A model generated the notes under the pieces. That model did no database searches and was not told the DNA's origin. It was given only the letters and a program-made list of their open reading frames with translations. 64,000 bases of DNA from an uncultured Caulobacterales bacterium (lineage in GTDB: Bacteria; Pseudomonadota; Alphaproteobacteria; Caulobacterales; Maricaulaceae): assembly GCA_938003545.1 (NCBI GenBank), contig CALKXY010000013.1, positions 30,248-94,247 of the forward strand, given 5' to 3'. Below are positions 35,686 through 44,938 of the stretch, one piece after another (the stretch's first letter is position 1; every line of letters starts with the position of its first letter). Both the position numbers and the translations under genes were made by a program.

Positions 35686-37139
35686 TAGAGAATTTTCTTC
35701 ATCAAACCGATCATTTTGCGAGTCTTATCTGTGTAAGGTGGGAAGAGGTTTTTCCCTTGGCTCCATTTGGATTGAATAAAGACACCCTTCATATGAGAGA
35801 AACTCTGGAAGCCGGCTTCGCCGTGATAGGCTCCCATTCCTGATGGACCTACGCCGCCAAATGGGATGTCTTCTTGGACGACGTGCCAGGCCGTTTCATT
35901 TACAGATACGCCGCCTGATATGGACTCGCGCAGAACCTTGTCGCGATTGGCTTTATTCTCGCCGAACCAATAAAGCGCCAAGGGACGGTCGCCTTTTTGT
36001 ATAGTGGTCAGAGCATCATCCAATGTTTCTGACGCAACAACGGGGAGGAGAGGTCCGAAGATCTCTTCTTGCATGATTTTCATATCTGGCGTCGTGTTCG
36101 TGACGACGGTGAGCGGCACGCGGCGTTCTTTGGCGAGCTGCTGCTTATCATCATCTCCCGCTGTACGGATTGTTGCACCTTTATTTTCTGCATCCTCCAG
36201 CAGGTCTTGAAGACGCGCATAATGCCCGTCGGCGATGATCGTTGTGTAATCTTCATTACCTGCAACAGTCGGGTAAAACTCTTCGGCTTTTGAAATCATG
36301 GCGTCCGAAAAGGCGTTGATCTTGGCTTCTGGCATCAGGACATAATCTGGTGCGACGCAGGTCTGTCCGGCATTGATCAATTTCCCATTGGTGATCCGTG
36401 CAACGGCCGTTTCCATTTTGACGCTCTCGTCAATAATAACGGGTGATTTACCGCCAAGTTCGAGGGTGACAGGGACGAGGTTTTCACCTGCGGCTTTCCC
36501 GACGATGCGGCCCACACTCGTTGAACCTGTGAAGACAAGATGATCAAAGGTGAGGCCTGAGAAAGCCGCCGCTACATCTACGCCGCCCGTCGCAACGAAG
36601 ACTTCTTCATCCGTAAAGCCTTTCGCCAGAACCTCTTTCAGAAGTTGGCTCATACGAGGCGTATATTCGCTGGGTTTGATCATGGCGCGGTTACCAGCCC
36701 CAATTGCGCCGATTAACGGCATGATCGCGAGCTGAAGGGGGTAATTCCAAGGGCTAATAATTCCAATTACGCCAAGAGGCTGCGGGATGATCACGTTCTT
36801 AGCGGGTTTATATTGCATCGCTGTGGGCGCTTTGCGCGTCTTCATCCACTTTGGTGTGTGTTTGATGGCATGAGAAATACCGCCCTGAATGACGAGAAAT
36901 TCAGCAATGATTGTATCTTCAGCCGCCCGATGCCCAAAATCATCGCTGATGGCTTTAACAAATTCAGCTTCATGACCAAGGATAAGGTCGCGCAACGTTT
37001 GCAACTTGGCTTTCCGCGACGCCCAATCTGAATTTGGTTGCGCATCAAAGGCTGCGCGTTGCGCAGCGAGGATGGCATTGAGTTCAGCTGGTTTTGTCGT
37101 ATTTGCGCTATCGGGTTTGTCTGGATTGATGCGGACCAT
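35685..37139 (-). CDS. calB: Coniferyl-aldehyde-dehydrogenase-type ALDH
   Basis: A 484-residue NAD(P)-dependent aldehyde dehydrogenase. Family residues: [47 protein letters not shown], catalytic Glu in LELGGKSP and catalytic Cys in [13 protein letters not shown]. The KWMKTRK and C-terminal [18 protein letters not shown] segments are characteristic of the coniferyl aldehyde dehydrogenase group, which converts coniferyl to ferulic acid but also accepts other aldehydes. First gene of the operon with the GMC dehydrogenase. Confidence 0.88.
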   Translation of the reverse strand: MVRINPDKPDSANTTKPAELNAILAAQRAAFDAQPNSDWASRKAKLQTLRDLILGHEAEFVKAISDDFGHRAAEDTIIAEFLVIQGGISHAIKHTPKWMKTRKAPTAMQYKPAKNVIIPQPLGVIGIISPWNYPLQLAIMPLIGAIGAGNRAMIKPSEYTPRMSQLLKEVLAKGFTDEEVFVATGGVDVAAAFSGLTFDHLVFTGSTSVGRIVGKAAGENLVPVTLELGGKSPVIIDESVKMETAVARITNGKLINAGQTCVAPDYVLMPEAKINAFSDAMISKAEEFYPTVAGNEDYTTIIADGHYARLQDLLEDAENKGATIRTAGDDDKQQLAKERRVPLTVVTNTTPDMKIMQEEIFGPLLPVVASETLDDALTTIQKGDRPLALYWFGENKANRDKVLRESISGGVSVNETAWHVVQEDIPFGGVGPSGMGAYHGEAGFQSFSHMKGVFIQSKWSQGKNLFPPYTDKTRKMIGLMKKIL

Positions 37140-37179
37140 TTTGTATTTCCCTCATATTTCTTTTGTACTGTCTACACGA

Positions 37180-37209
37180 AAAAGGGTGCGGCCCGAAGAC
37201 CACACCCTG
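37180..37209 (-). terminator. Terminator of the TonB receptor gene
   Basis: On the minus strand AGGGTGTGG-TCTTCGGG-CCGCACCCT is followed by TTTTTCG. It lies about 35 bp after the receptor stop, separating that transcript from calB. Confidence 0.82.
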
Positions 37210-37240
37210 AATTTAGCTCATGCCGTATTGTCGCGTGCGG

Positions 37241-39868
37241 TTAGAAGTTTTTCCTAACCGTAGCGCCAAACATACGCGGCTCTTGGATAAAGGCCGAACG
37301 AGACCCAGTCCGGAAGACAGTGTTAAATGTCACGCCGCGTGTTCGTTCATTCGTCAAGTTAGTCGCCCAAAGCTCAAACGCATACCCATCTTCTTCATTG
37401 GTAATACCAATGCGCGAGTTGATTTTCGTATTGCTCGGTTGAATATCGAATGGGTTCGGTGCCTGCGTTGCAAGAACGACAGCCTGCGTCGATGTCCGGC
37501 GATCACTCTCGTAACGCAATTGCGCATTTAAGAAGTAGTTTAGGTTTTCCGTTAGCCTACCTTCATAATTTGCACCTAAGATACCTACGGCATCAGGAGC
37601 ATTCGTGAGTGAGTTTCCGCAAAGTGAAGTCACGTTGATCGGAACATCTTCTCTGAGCGCCGCAGAGTCGCCACCTTCAGCACAATCATCTGGATAGCTG
37701 GCATCGAGAAGCGTCAGTGCACCATTCAATGTCAACCCATCAGTAGGACGGGCCACAGCTTCGATCTCAATACCTGTAGAGTTCGCTTTCGGCACGTTAA
37801 ACGTCGTGAACTGCGCACCTGTAAATTCGAGAACTTGGAAGTTATCGAAGTTTTGGATGAAGCCAGCGACGTTCAATGTCAGACGATTGTCCAAAAGACG
37901 AGACTTGAAGCCAATTTCATAGGCATCGACTTCCTCAGACAGGAAGCTCGGGTCTGCACCACCTGAAGCGGCAGTTGAGTCCAAGTTGAACCCACCCGAT
38001 TTATAACCATGGGTAAAGCTGGCGTAGGTCGAAACAGAAGGCGTGATTTCATAACCAATTTTACCCGTATAAATCAGCTCTTCATCCTTGAATGTATCGT
38101 CAAATGTACGTGGCAACGGGAGAGCTGCTGCTTGCGGTAGGTCAGCAGGTGCTAGAAATGCCAAGCAACCCAGTCCAAAAATATTTGTACCAATTGCAGC
38201 GGGTGCCAATGGAAAATCTAAGTCAACGCGGACCAGTTCACCATTTTCGATTACAGGCACAGGCCTGAGGTTTTGCAATGTAGCGGGACAAATTTGATTA
38301 TTCACATTGGACTGTGAAAAACTGCCGTCTTTGCTTTCGTCCGAATAACGAAGTCCAATTGTTAAGGAAAGCTGGTCCGTAACGTCGAATGTATTGTGTG
38401 TGAAAACAGAGAAACTCTTACTGTCTTGCGCATAATTTTGAGTGATGGAGGTTCCCGCAGGATCAACGCCCAGTGCCGTTAAAATTTCTTGTCCATCTGC
38501 GTCTGTAAGGAAAGCACCATCTGCGTCTGTGGCGAACGTCCCAGAAAGCAGAGTGAGTGGGTTAGCCCCAAATCCGTTGTTAAACAAAGCTCCAACTAAC
38601 TCGCCATAATCTTCACCTAATTCAAAATTGGTCTGTTGGGTGATGTCTTCATCTGAATAATAGGCACCGACCAACCAACTAAGGCGATCATTCATCGCTG
38701 AGCCTTGAATACGCAATTCATGCGTCATCGTATCGATTTCAACAGGACTATTTATGACGTTAAAAACATCCAAACCAGAGAAATCAGAATCATAGTTTTC
38801 GGTTGCGTCATATTTACGCAAAGAGCCGATATAGATTACATCAGCATTATCGCTGATGGGGTATTCCAGTTCAGCCGTAAAACCCGTTTGGTCGCTGCGC
38901 GGGCTGGGTTGGAATGAGGCTCCGGCGATAAGATTATCAACAGCCGCTTGCGCGCCATCATCATCATTTGCGCCAATGGCAACATCGGGGCCAACCATAC
39001 CGCCGCGTGGGCCTAGGCCAACGTCAGTAAATGAACCCCGTGTTTCCACACCAGATTGCTGAACTTCTAAAGCGGCGCCAACGGGCGCGGAGCTTTCGGA
39101 GTGGTCGACCAATAGGCGACCTTTGAAGCCATTATCGGCTTCCCAACCGACTTGTCCCCGCAACATAAATTGATCAATACCGTTGGAAGAGCCAATGCGG
39201 TCTCCGTCCCGATCAAAGAGTTTGATATATCCATTCCTGTTGCGATACGCACCGGTTAGTCGCACTGCGACTTTGTCTTCGACAAGCGGAATATTCACGG
39301 CCCCTTGAAGGCTTTGATGATCCAGATTGCCGAATGTTGCGTTCACGAAACCGCCGAATTCTGACAGCTCGGGGCGTTTGTTGGTAATGTTCAGTGCGCC
39401 CGCGGACGTGTTACGTCCGAAGAGTGTACCTTGCGGGCCGCGTAGGACTTCGACGCGTTCAACGTCAACGAATTCGCCAAGTGCGATACCTGGGCGAGAT
39501 TGATATGCGCCATCGATAAAGACACCAACTGCGGACTCAAAACCAATATTATTCGATGTTGTACCGACGCCGCGAATACGCAGCACCACTGTCCCCGAAG
39601 CTGTTTGTGCTTGTGAAGATGCAAAACTAGGCGCGACGATGGATAGGTTTTGGACGTTTACAACGCCTTGCTTCTCCAAGACTTCAGGTTGTAAAACAGT
39701 CACTGCGATTGGCACATCTTGTAGAGCTTCTGGACGACGTGTCGCCGTTGAAATAATTACATCTTCTCCAAAAGATGTATCTTGACCTGTTTGGGCGAAT
39801 GCGGTGGATGCGGACATTAAGGCTGTGGTTGATAAAAGCGCAAGGCCTGCGCTGGCAAACTTATTCAT
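37241..39868 (-). CDS. TonB-dependent outer-membrane receptor
   Basis: An 875-residue receptor with a signal peptide (residues 1-25, ending AFAQ), a plug domain (EDVIISTATRRPEALQDVPIAVTVL ... ERVEVLRGPQGTLFGRNTSAGALNI) and a long beta barrel ending in Phe (FGATVRKNF), as expected for Bam insertion. Extended loops carry Asp/Gly-rich stretches. Such receptors in oligotrophic alphaproteobacteria import siderophores, vitamins, glycans or aromatic compounds; adjacency to calB and the GMC enzyme suggests, but does not prove, an aromatic or alcohol substrate. Confidence 0.92.
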   Translation of the reverse strand: MNKFASAGLALLSTTALMSASTAFAQTGQDTSFGEDVIISTATRRPEALQDVPIAVTVLQPEVLEKQGVVNVQNLSIVAPSFASSQAQTASGTVVLRIRGVGTTSNNIGFESAVGVFIDGAYQSRPGIALGEFVDVERVEVLRGPQGTLFGRNTSAGALNITNKRPELSEFGGFVNATFGNLDHQSLQGAVNIPLVEDKVAVRLTGAYRNRNGYIKLFDRDGDRIGSSNGIDQFMLRGQVGWEADNGFKGRLLVDHSESSAPVGAALEVQQSGVETRGSFTDVGLGPRGGMVGPDVAIGANDDDGAQAAVDNLIAGASFQPSPRSDQTGFTAELEYPISDNADVIYIGSLRKYDATENYDSDFSGLDVFNVINSPVEIDTMTHELRIQGSAMNDRLSWLVGAYYSDEDITQQTNFELGEDYGELVGALFNNGFGANPLTLLSGTFATDADGAFLTDADGQEILTALGVDPAGTSITQNYAQDSKSFSVFTHNTFDVTDQLSLTIGLRYSDESKDGSFSQSNVNNQICPATLQNLRPVPVIENGELVRVDLDFPLAPAAIGTNIFGLGCLAFLAPADLPQAAALPLPRTFDDTFKDEELIYTGKIGYEITPSVSTYASFTHGYKSGGFNLDSTAASGGADPSFLSEEVDAYEIGFKSRLLDNRLTLNVAGFIQNFDNFQVLEFTGAQFTTFNVPKANSTGIEIEAVARPTDGLTLNGALTLLDASYPDDCAEGGDSAALREDVPINVTSLCGNSLTNAPDAVGILGANYEGRLTENLNYFLNAQLRYESDRRTSTQAVVLATQAPNPFDIQPSNTKINSRIGITNEEDGYAFELWATNLTNERTRGVTFNTVFRTGSRSAFIQEPRMFGATVRKNF

Positions 39869-40018
39869 TAAACTCTCCCCGAGTTATATAAGACAACATC
39901 CCGAATTTTTCCGGTGACGTTGGAAGCTTGATTTACGAAATATTAATTCGTTACAAGTGGGAAAGCTGAAATGTTCTGCCAACAAATATGCATAAGCAAA
40001 GTTTTTTATACTTAGGCT

Positions 40019-41182
40019 CTAGTTTCGTCCGGCCTTTATTAAAGCGGCAAACATATGTCGTGTGCGCCCGCTGAGATCGTCTTCGCAGGCTGCAATTTGT
40101 GAATAACGACGGCGGAGTTTTCCGGGCGCGTCTTTCAGGCGCCCGACGCCCCAGCGTTCTGTTGCGGCGTAAATCCGCGATAGACGGCCCGCGGCACCCG
40201 ATAGCGGTACAAAGCCAGTCACAACATCCGCAGAGGCGCTGGCGTAGTGACGTTTATATCCATCTAAACCTTCGCCCATATCAATGCGTCGATACCCTGT
40301 CTCTTGGCTGGAATCGATTAAGGCCTCTAGCAGCTGAATGCCGGGCGCGTATTCCGAGAGAGCGTCATCATAGGCGACCATCCAACTATGAAAGACAGTC
40401 CCATCTGACAGGCCTAAGTCAATTGCGGCGAGACGGTCCCCGAAATAAAGGGCATGCATGTCGCAACGTAGATTTGCTTTTTGGCCGCGCTCCCATAGGG
40501 TTCTGATCAAATCCTGTGTCCAATCTGCCGATAGGACATCATATTTCCCCGTTTGTGTAAATTTTTCTCGCTTCCACGCGATAAGGGTTTGGTAAACATC
40601 AATATCGCGCGAATAAAGTTCCACGCGTCTTGGGCCAATGTCTTCTTCGGATTTGCGGGTACGACGGCGATTAGATTTCAAATGTCGACGATATGATCCG
40701 TCGCGCGCGGCGCGCCATTCATCCGCTGTCGTATCTATATCGATGGCTGCAGTTTCTGTTTTTGACAAAATTTGCGTTGCCCGCAGACGCGACGGGTCTG
40801 TCGCGCAGCTGAAATGGAAAGCGCCTATGTCTGATCCAGTTAGCAGTGCGTCATAGGTGAGGGTGTCATCAGATGTTATAATGCCGTGGTAATCACTCAT
40901 AGGCGCACCAACGGGCCGCGCAAAACGTTGCCCTTGCAACGGTAGAAAGGCCGTAGGGGCTCCGTCAGGCCCATATTGGCATATAATGCGCACGTCAGGA
41001 CGTAGTTCAGATAAAAGTTTTGTATAATCGGGGTGGAAATACGGTGACTGCAAGGACGGTTTACTTGCGCGCATGCGCGTCCATCCAGCCCAATCGGCCT
41101 CGCTCATTTCGTCGGGTCGCTTTAGCAAATTACGCGACGTCATATGTCTATCGGTCTGTCCCACACTCGGCTGATAATGCAT
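40019..41182 (-). CDS. CelD/BcsL-type GNAT acetyltransferase (HfsK-like)
   Basis: A 387-residue cytoplasmic protein with the CelD/BcsL (FemAB-like double GNAT) pattern: SPYFHPDYTKLL, SYRRHLKSNRRRTRKSEEDIG, LYFGDRLAAIDLGLSDGTVFHSWMVAYDDALSEYAPGIQLLEALI and YRRIDMGEGLDGYKRHYA. Caulobacter HfsK belongs here and acetylates holdfast polysaccharide, which fits a dimorphic relative, but other polysaccharide-modifying relatives exist and no other hfs gene is in the window. ATG 41182 is used; Met14 is an alternative. Confidence 0.75.
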   Translation of the reverse strand: MHYQPSVGQTDRHMTSRNLLKRPDEMSEADWAGWTRMRASKPSLQSPYFHPDYTKLLSELRPDVRIICQYGPDGAPTAFLPLQGQRFARPVGAPMSDYHGIITSDDTLTYDALLTGSDIGAFHFSCATDPSRLRATQILSKTETAAIDIDTTADEWRAARDGSYRRHLKSNRRRTRKSEEDIGPRRVELYSRDIDVYQTLIAWKREKFTQTGKYDVLSADWTQDLIRTLWERGQKANLRCDMHALYFGDRLAAIDLGLSDGTVFHSWMVAYDDALSEYAPGIQLLEALIDSSQETGYRRIDMGEGLDGYKRHYASASADVVTGFVPLSGAAGRLSRIYAATERWGVGRLKDAPGKLRRRYSQIAACEDDLSGRTRHMFAALIKAGRN

Positions 41183-41267
41183 GAAGGCTAAAAACGGATT
41201 AAAGTCGGCGCTTTTATCTGCACTAAAAGTTATTGACGGCAGTCATGAAATTATCGGATGAAACCCA

Positions 41268-42194
41268 ATGGCTGGCCATTCGCATTCACATCACGATCAT
41301 GACCACGGACATAGTCATGGAAGCGGACATCACAGTCACGCGCCAACAGTGAATGAGAATAACCGCTGGCGCGTTGGGCTGGCTGCACTTTTGACGGGTG
41401 CATTTATGATCGCAGAAGTCGCAGGCGGTCTCATCTCGGGCTCACTCGCTCTGCTGGCGGACGCGGGACATATGCTCACGGATTTTGCGGCCCTAGCGAT
41501 GGCGTGGGGCGCGTTTAAAATTGCGCAACGTCCTGCGAATTGGCGTCATACGTTCGGTTATGATCGTTTCTCAATCCTTGTAGCTTTCGTGAATGGATTG
41601 ACGTTGTTCGGTGTCGCAGCTTGGATTGTCTGGGAAGCCTTCCATCGATTTATGGAGCCGGGCGACATTCTTGCGGGCCCGATGCTTTGGGTCGCCATTG
41701 CAGGTTTGTGCGTCAATTTGATCGTCTTTTGGATATTAATGGGAGCGGATCAGCATAATTTGAATATTCGCGGAGCCGTACTGCATGTCCTTGGTGATCT
41801 TTTGGGGTCAGTTGCCGCCATTGCGGCCGCCGTAATCATCCTGACGACGGGATGGGTCTTAGCTGATCCTATTCTCTCGGTTTTAGTGGCTCTGCTTATT
41901 CTGAAATCCGCATGGGGATTAGTTTGCGAGTCTGCACATATTCTGCTGCAAGGCGCACCTGATAGTCTCGACAGACGTGAAATTAAAAAAGATTTATTAG
42001 CCGAAATTCCTGACCTTCGCCGCGTTGATCATGTCCATGCATGGGCTGTTACGCCTGAACGTCCAATCATAACGCTCAACGCCTATATCGACCCAGCCGC
42101 GCGCGTTGAGCCTGTTGCGCTGGCGATAAAAGCGCGTTTAGCCGAGCGATTTAACATTGATCACGCCACCGTCGATGTCATGCGCGAGGGTTAG
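41268..42194 (+). CDS. Cation diffusion facilitator (zinc/cadmium/cobalt exporter)
   Basis: A 308-residue CDF protein. A His-rich head (HSHSHHDHDHGHSHGSGHHSH, quoted in part) precedes six transmembrane helices. The metal site of TM2 is LLADAGHMLTDFAAL (HxxxD) and of TM5 is VLHVLGDLLGS (HxxxD), the arrangement of Zn/Cd exporters such as CzcD/ZitB. A cytoplasmic domain follows (RRVDHVHAWAVTPERPIITLNAYI). Its 3' end overlaps the convergent hypothetical gene by 4 bp. Confidence 0.94.
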   Translation: MAGHSHSHHDHDHGHSHGSGHHSHAPTVNENNRWRVGLAALLTGAFMIAEVAGGLISGSLALLADAGHMLTDFAALAMAWGAFKIAQRPANWRHTFGYDRFSILVAFVNGLTLFGVAAWIVWEAFHRFMEPGDILAGPMLWVAIAGLCVNLIVFWILMGADQHNLNIRGAVLHVLGDLLGSVAAIAAAVIILTTGWVLADPILSVLVALLILKSAWGLVCESAHILLQGAPDSLDRREIKKDLLAEIPDLRRVDHVHAWAVTPERPIITLNAYIDPAARVEPVALAIKARLAERFNIDHATVDVMREG

Positions 42195-42736
42195 TTTAAG
42201 TCGAACCCCTCACGGAAACGTCTAAGGAACTCTTTTTGATTTATGTCTGGCGCATCACCCGAACTCGCGACCTGCACAAGCATTTCGGCTAAATCTTTCG
42301 CATCTTCTTTCCCAACATATTTTCGAAGCACTTTTGTCATCGGCGTGATTGCGGATTCAGGTAGAACGATGTCATACGTTAATCCATCCATTTGGCGGAT
42401 CATGCCGTCAGCCATGTCAGGCGTTAGCTGCATGTTCGTTATAAGCTGAGCTTCCATTGTGGCTCTTGCATTATCCTCAATACGGCGTGACTGTCCTGCG
42501 CGTGCAATCATAATCATGAGGACAGTTGCAGCTTCGACAAGTGTTTCTATCAGATCAAATCCACGTTTATTATGCGCTTTTTTGAAGCGTCGCTGACGTG
42601 GCAAGTTCTTGGCGTGAATCGCAACCCCTCGCACAGTGTTGGCAGCGTCACTAATGTTTTTCCGATTGGCCGATAAACGAAGCGCCCAAAAAAGCGCCGT
42701 GCCAACAAGGGCTACAAAACCGAGTATAATATGCAT
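42191..42736 (-). CDS. Conserved-type hypothetical membrane-anchored protein
   Basis: A 181-residue protein I do not recognise. Residues 1-18 form a transmembrane anchor (MHIILGFVALVGTALFWAL), followed by a basic region (RQRRFKKAHNKRGFD), a second mildly hydrophobic helix (TLVEAATVLMIMIARAG) and a helical C-terminal half with GLTYDIVLPESAITPMTKVLRKYVG. The latter resembles small TerB-like helical domains in rhythm, but I cannot confirm it. Composition is normal for the genome. Confidence 0.6.
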   Translation of the reverse strand: MHIILGFVALVGTALFWALRLSANRKNISDAANTVRGVAIHAKNLPRQRRFKKAHNKRGFDLIETLVEAATVLMIMIARAGQSRRIEDNARATMEAQLITNMQLTPDMADGMIRQMDGLTYDIVLPESAITPMTKVLRKYVGKEDAKDLAEMLVQVASSGDAPDINQKEFLRRFREGFDLN

Positions 42737-42798
42737 TAATCAGCTTTAGCGTGAAATACTTTCAAATTCGTTTTTACGCACAAACTTTCAAATTTATC

Positions 42799-43548
42799 CT
42801 ACCGACAACTGCGACTTGGTCCCATATCTAGGTGGAAGTGATCGGCGTGCGCGGCATTATAGTCTGGCGATAAGGTCACTTGAAATAAGTCACAAGCTGC
42901 CGTGCGAGCTTCGCGTAGGAAGTTGGCTTTTTTGCGGGGGCCATCCCAGTGATTTATAATCTGTATCAATGTTCCGTCCGCGAGTTCAAAGGCGGATACA
43001 TCCCAAGCGTTTGCAAAAGCATGTTCAGACCATTTACCTGATCCATTGCCGCGCTGCCGGCGGCAAGAATAGCTGCCGTAATGATGGATTTTCGCAAGCG
43101 GTTGATCGAAATGTTTACGGGCAAGCGCATCGACTTCGCGTTGCCATAGATAAACAGCGACAGAGAGCGGGCATTGCATATTGCTCTCGCCTGGGGCGAA
43201 CATTGTTTGTTCTGTGCCATATACAACGCGCGCGACATCCCAGCCGCATACGTCTTTACCTGCGCCTGACTTTGGACGCTTTGGGTCGGCAGGTATCGAT
43301 TTATAATCAACGCTATCGCGCGCGACGCTCATGCAGATGTCAGAAGATTTCAGATTAAGCGCAAGAAGTTGGTGCCGTGTTGCTATGCCTAAGGGGTTCG
43401 ACGTGTCCAACGGTTTCCAGAACAAATGCTGCGGTGGTACGTAACGGTCTATCGCCCAGATACCTCCGCCGATAATGACAGCGAAGAATGCTGTGACGAT
43501 CGTGCCCCATATCCAATCGCCCCGGTCCCGTTTCATACGAGCAAACAC
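42799..43548 (-). CDS. Extensin-like C-terminal domain protein
   Basis: A 249-residue protein with one N-terminal transmembrane helix (residues ~14-30) and an extensin-like domain: CGWDVARVV, CPLSVAVYLWQREVD, YGSYSCRRQRGNGSGKWSEHAFANAWDVSAFEL, and HADHFHLDMGPSRSC. Conserved His/Asp residues resemble zinc D,D-peptidase folds (VanY/MepA-like), so a peptidoglycan role is possible but unproven. It lies 6 bp after the protease gene in a DUF350-protease-extensin operon. Confidence 0.82.
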   Translation of the reverse strand: MFARMKRDRGDWIWGTIVTAFFAVIIGGGIWAIDRYVPPQHLFWKPLDTSNPLGIATRHQLLALNLKSSDICMSVARDSVDYKSIPADPKRPKSGAGKDVCGWDVARVVYGTEQTMFAPGESNMQCPLSVAVYLWQREVDALARKHFDQPLAKIHHYGSYSCRRQRGNGSGKWSEHAFANAWDVSAFELADGTLIQIINHWDGPRKKANFLREARTAACDLFQVTLSPDYNAAHADHFHLDMGPSRSCR

Positions 43549-43554
43549 CCAACT

Positions 43555-44388
43555 TTATTTAACCAAACAAATGACCTGCGCGACGCGGCGGTCTCGTCGT
43601 AGCTTATCGGCAGATTGCCCGTAAGAGTCCAAGGATAAAGGCTCTACGCCTATTCCGGGGGATGTAATAATGCCGCGAAGGTAGCGAGGTGCAACAGAGT
43701 AAATCCGGCCTCGGCGCGGGGATTCGGCGCTGACGACACCGATGATTTCGCCGTCTTTATCCAGTACGGGCGCGCCAGATAATCCGCCTAGAGAGCCGCT
43801 GAGATTGCGAGAGCGACCCAACTCAGACCATGCCAAAATGGCTTCATCATTGGTGTAACGCCCGCGCACTTTCATGCGGTTGCGGGCAAGAAGACTTCCG
43901 ACGACCTCACCAGGTTTGCCCTGCGGGTAGCCGATAAAATAGCCGACTTCACCTAGTTGTCTTTGGCTTTCCAAATCAGCCGGGAGAGGTTTGCGGGACC
44001 ATTCGGATGTTAAAACCGCCAGATCCGAATTTTGTACAATTTGCGTTTTTACGGGGACAATGCGACCTGACCCAACACGTAGACCCACATGGTTACAACT
44101 ATCGACGACGTGGCGAGCGGTGAGCCACATGCCATTCTTATCGATTGAAAAGGCTGTACCCGTTCCGGATTGCCGTGGGGCAACGTCGACTAACACAATT
44201 TCATCCCGTGGGGAATCAGAAGGAAGGAGAGGGCCAAGCTCTGGACTGTCGGGTGGGTCGGCCACGACAATATCTTGTTCGACGCCATAGGCCGTCCAAA
44301 CGAAAACGATCAGAACGAGGCCGTAGATTATCCAATCAGGAAACCGTTTTTTCGCCTTGGCTTGATATCCGTTGGGACGTCGTGCCAT
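43555..44388 (-). CDS. Membrane-anchored trypsin-like serine protease
   Basis: A 277-residue S1-type protease with one N-terminal transmembrane helix (residues ~18-36). The triad is visible: His in MWLTARHVVDSC, Asp in QNSDLAVL, and Ser in GSLGGLSGAPVLDKDGEIIGVV. No PDZ domain is present, so it is not a DegP-type HtrA. It probably acts in the periplasm. Gaps of 3 and 6 bp to its neighbours show co-transcription. Confidence 0.85.
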   Translation of the reverse strand: MARRPNGYQAKAKKRFPDWIIYGLVLIVFVWTAYGVEQDIVVADPPDSPELGPLLPSDSPRDEIVLVDVAPRQSGTGTAFSIDKNGMWLTARHVVDSCNHVGLRVGSGRIVPVKTQIVQNSDLAVLTSEWSRKPLPADLESQRQLGEVGYFIGYPQGKPGEVVGSLLARNRMKVRGRYTNDEAILAWSELGRSRNLSGSLGGLSGAPVLDKDGEIIGVVSAESPRRGRIYSVAPRYLRGIITSPGIGVEPLSLDSYGQSADKLRRDRRVAQVICLVK

Positions 44389-44391
44389 GAA

Positions 44392-44808
44392 TTATCCCGC
44401 AATAGCGAAAGCAAGGATAAGCGAGCCCGCAATTTTAAAGGCTGCTAAAACCAATGTAGGCGCAATTTCATCTCGTTCAATCCGCTCAGGCATCCCGCGG
44501 AAAATAATATAATCTGTCATGCGGAAGAGGAAAAGCTGGAAAATTAGAGCGAAGGCCGTCCAAAGCCCAACATCGAACAATGAAAATTTATTGATCAGAC
44601 ACGCGGCAACAGGCAATGCTAGGCTAATCACTAAAGCTGAAAAATGAATGGCCGCGGCTATATTTCCAGATTGAACTAATTCAATTTCTTTGTGAGGGGT
44701 TAGGCTTACGTATGTGAAAATGGCAGCCATATAAATTGCTGCTACCATAAGTAGGTAGAAAATTAGATGTGGGAAGCCAGCCGCGAGGCTTTCAAATGCA
44801 GGCTGCAT
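44392..44808 (-). CDS. DUF350 family inner-membrane protein
   Basis: A 138-residue protein with four hydrophobic segments and the DUF350 pattern (YVSLTPHKEIELVQSGNIAAAIHFSALVISLALPVAAC ... FRMTDYIIFRGMPERIERDEIAPTLVLAAFKIAGSLILAFAI). DUF350 proteins are of unknown function and in several bacteria accompany envelope-stress or repair genes. It leads the operon with a serine protease and an extensin-like protein. Confidence 0.85.
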   Translation of the reverse strand: MQPAFESLAAGFPHLIFYLLMVAAIYMAAIFTYVSLTPHKEIELVQSGNIAAAIHFSALVISLALPVAACLINKFSLFDVGLWTAFALIFQLFLFRMTDYIIFRGMPERIERDEIAPTLVLAAFKIAGSLILAFAIAG

Positions 44809-44938
44809 GAAGGGTCCGTTATGTTATCGTTGTGCCCGTGACATTCGGCCCCACATTGCGCGAATATCTCCGAGTTCTGTTTTCAAGTTTTGTTTGTCCG
44901 GCGCAAGTTTTTTGTGCGACCTATCAACACTTAAGTGA

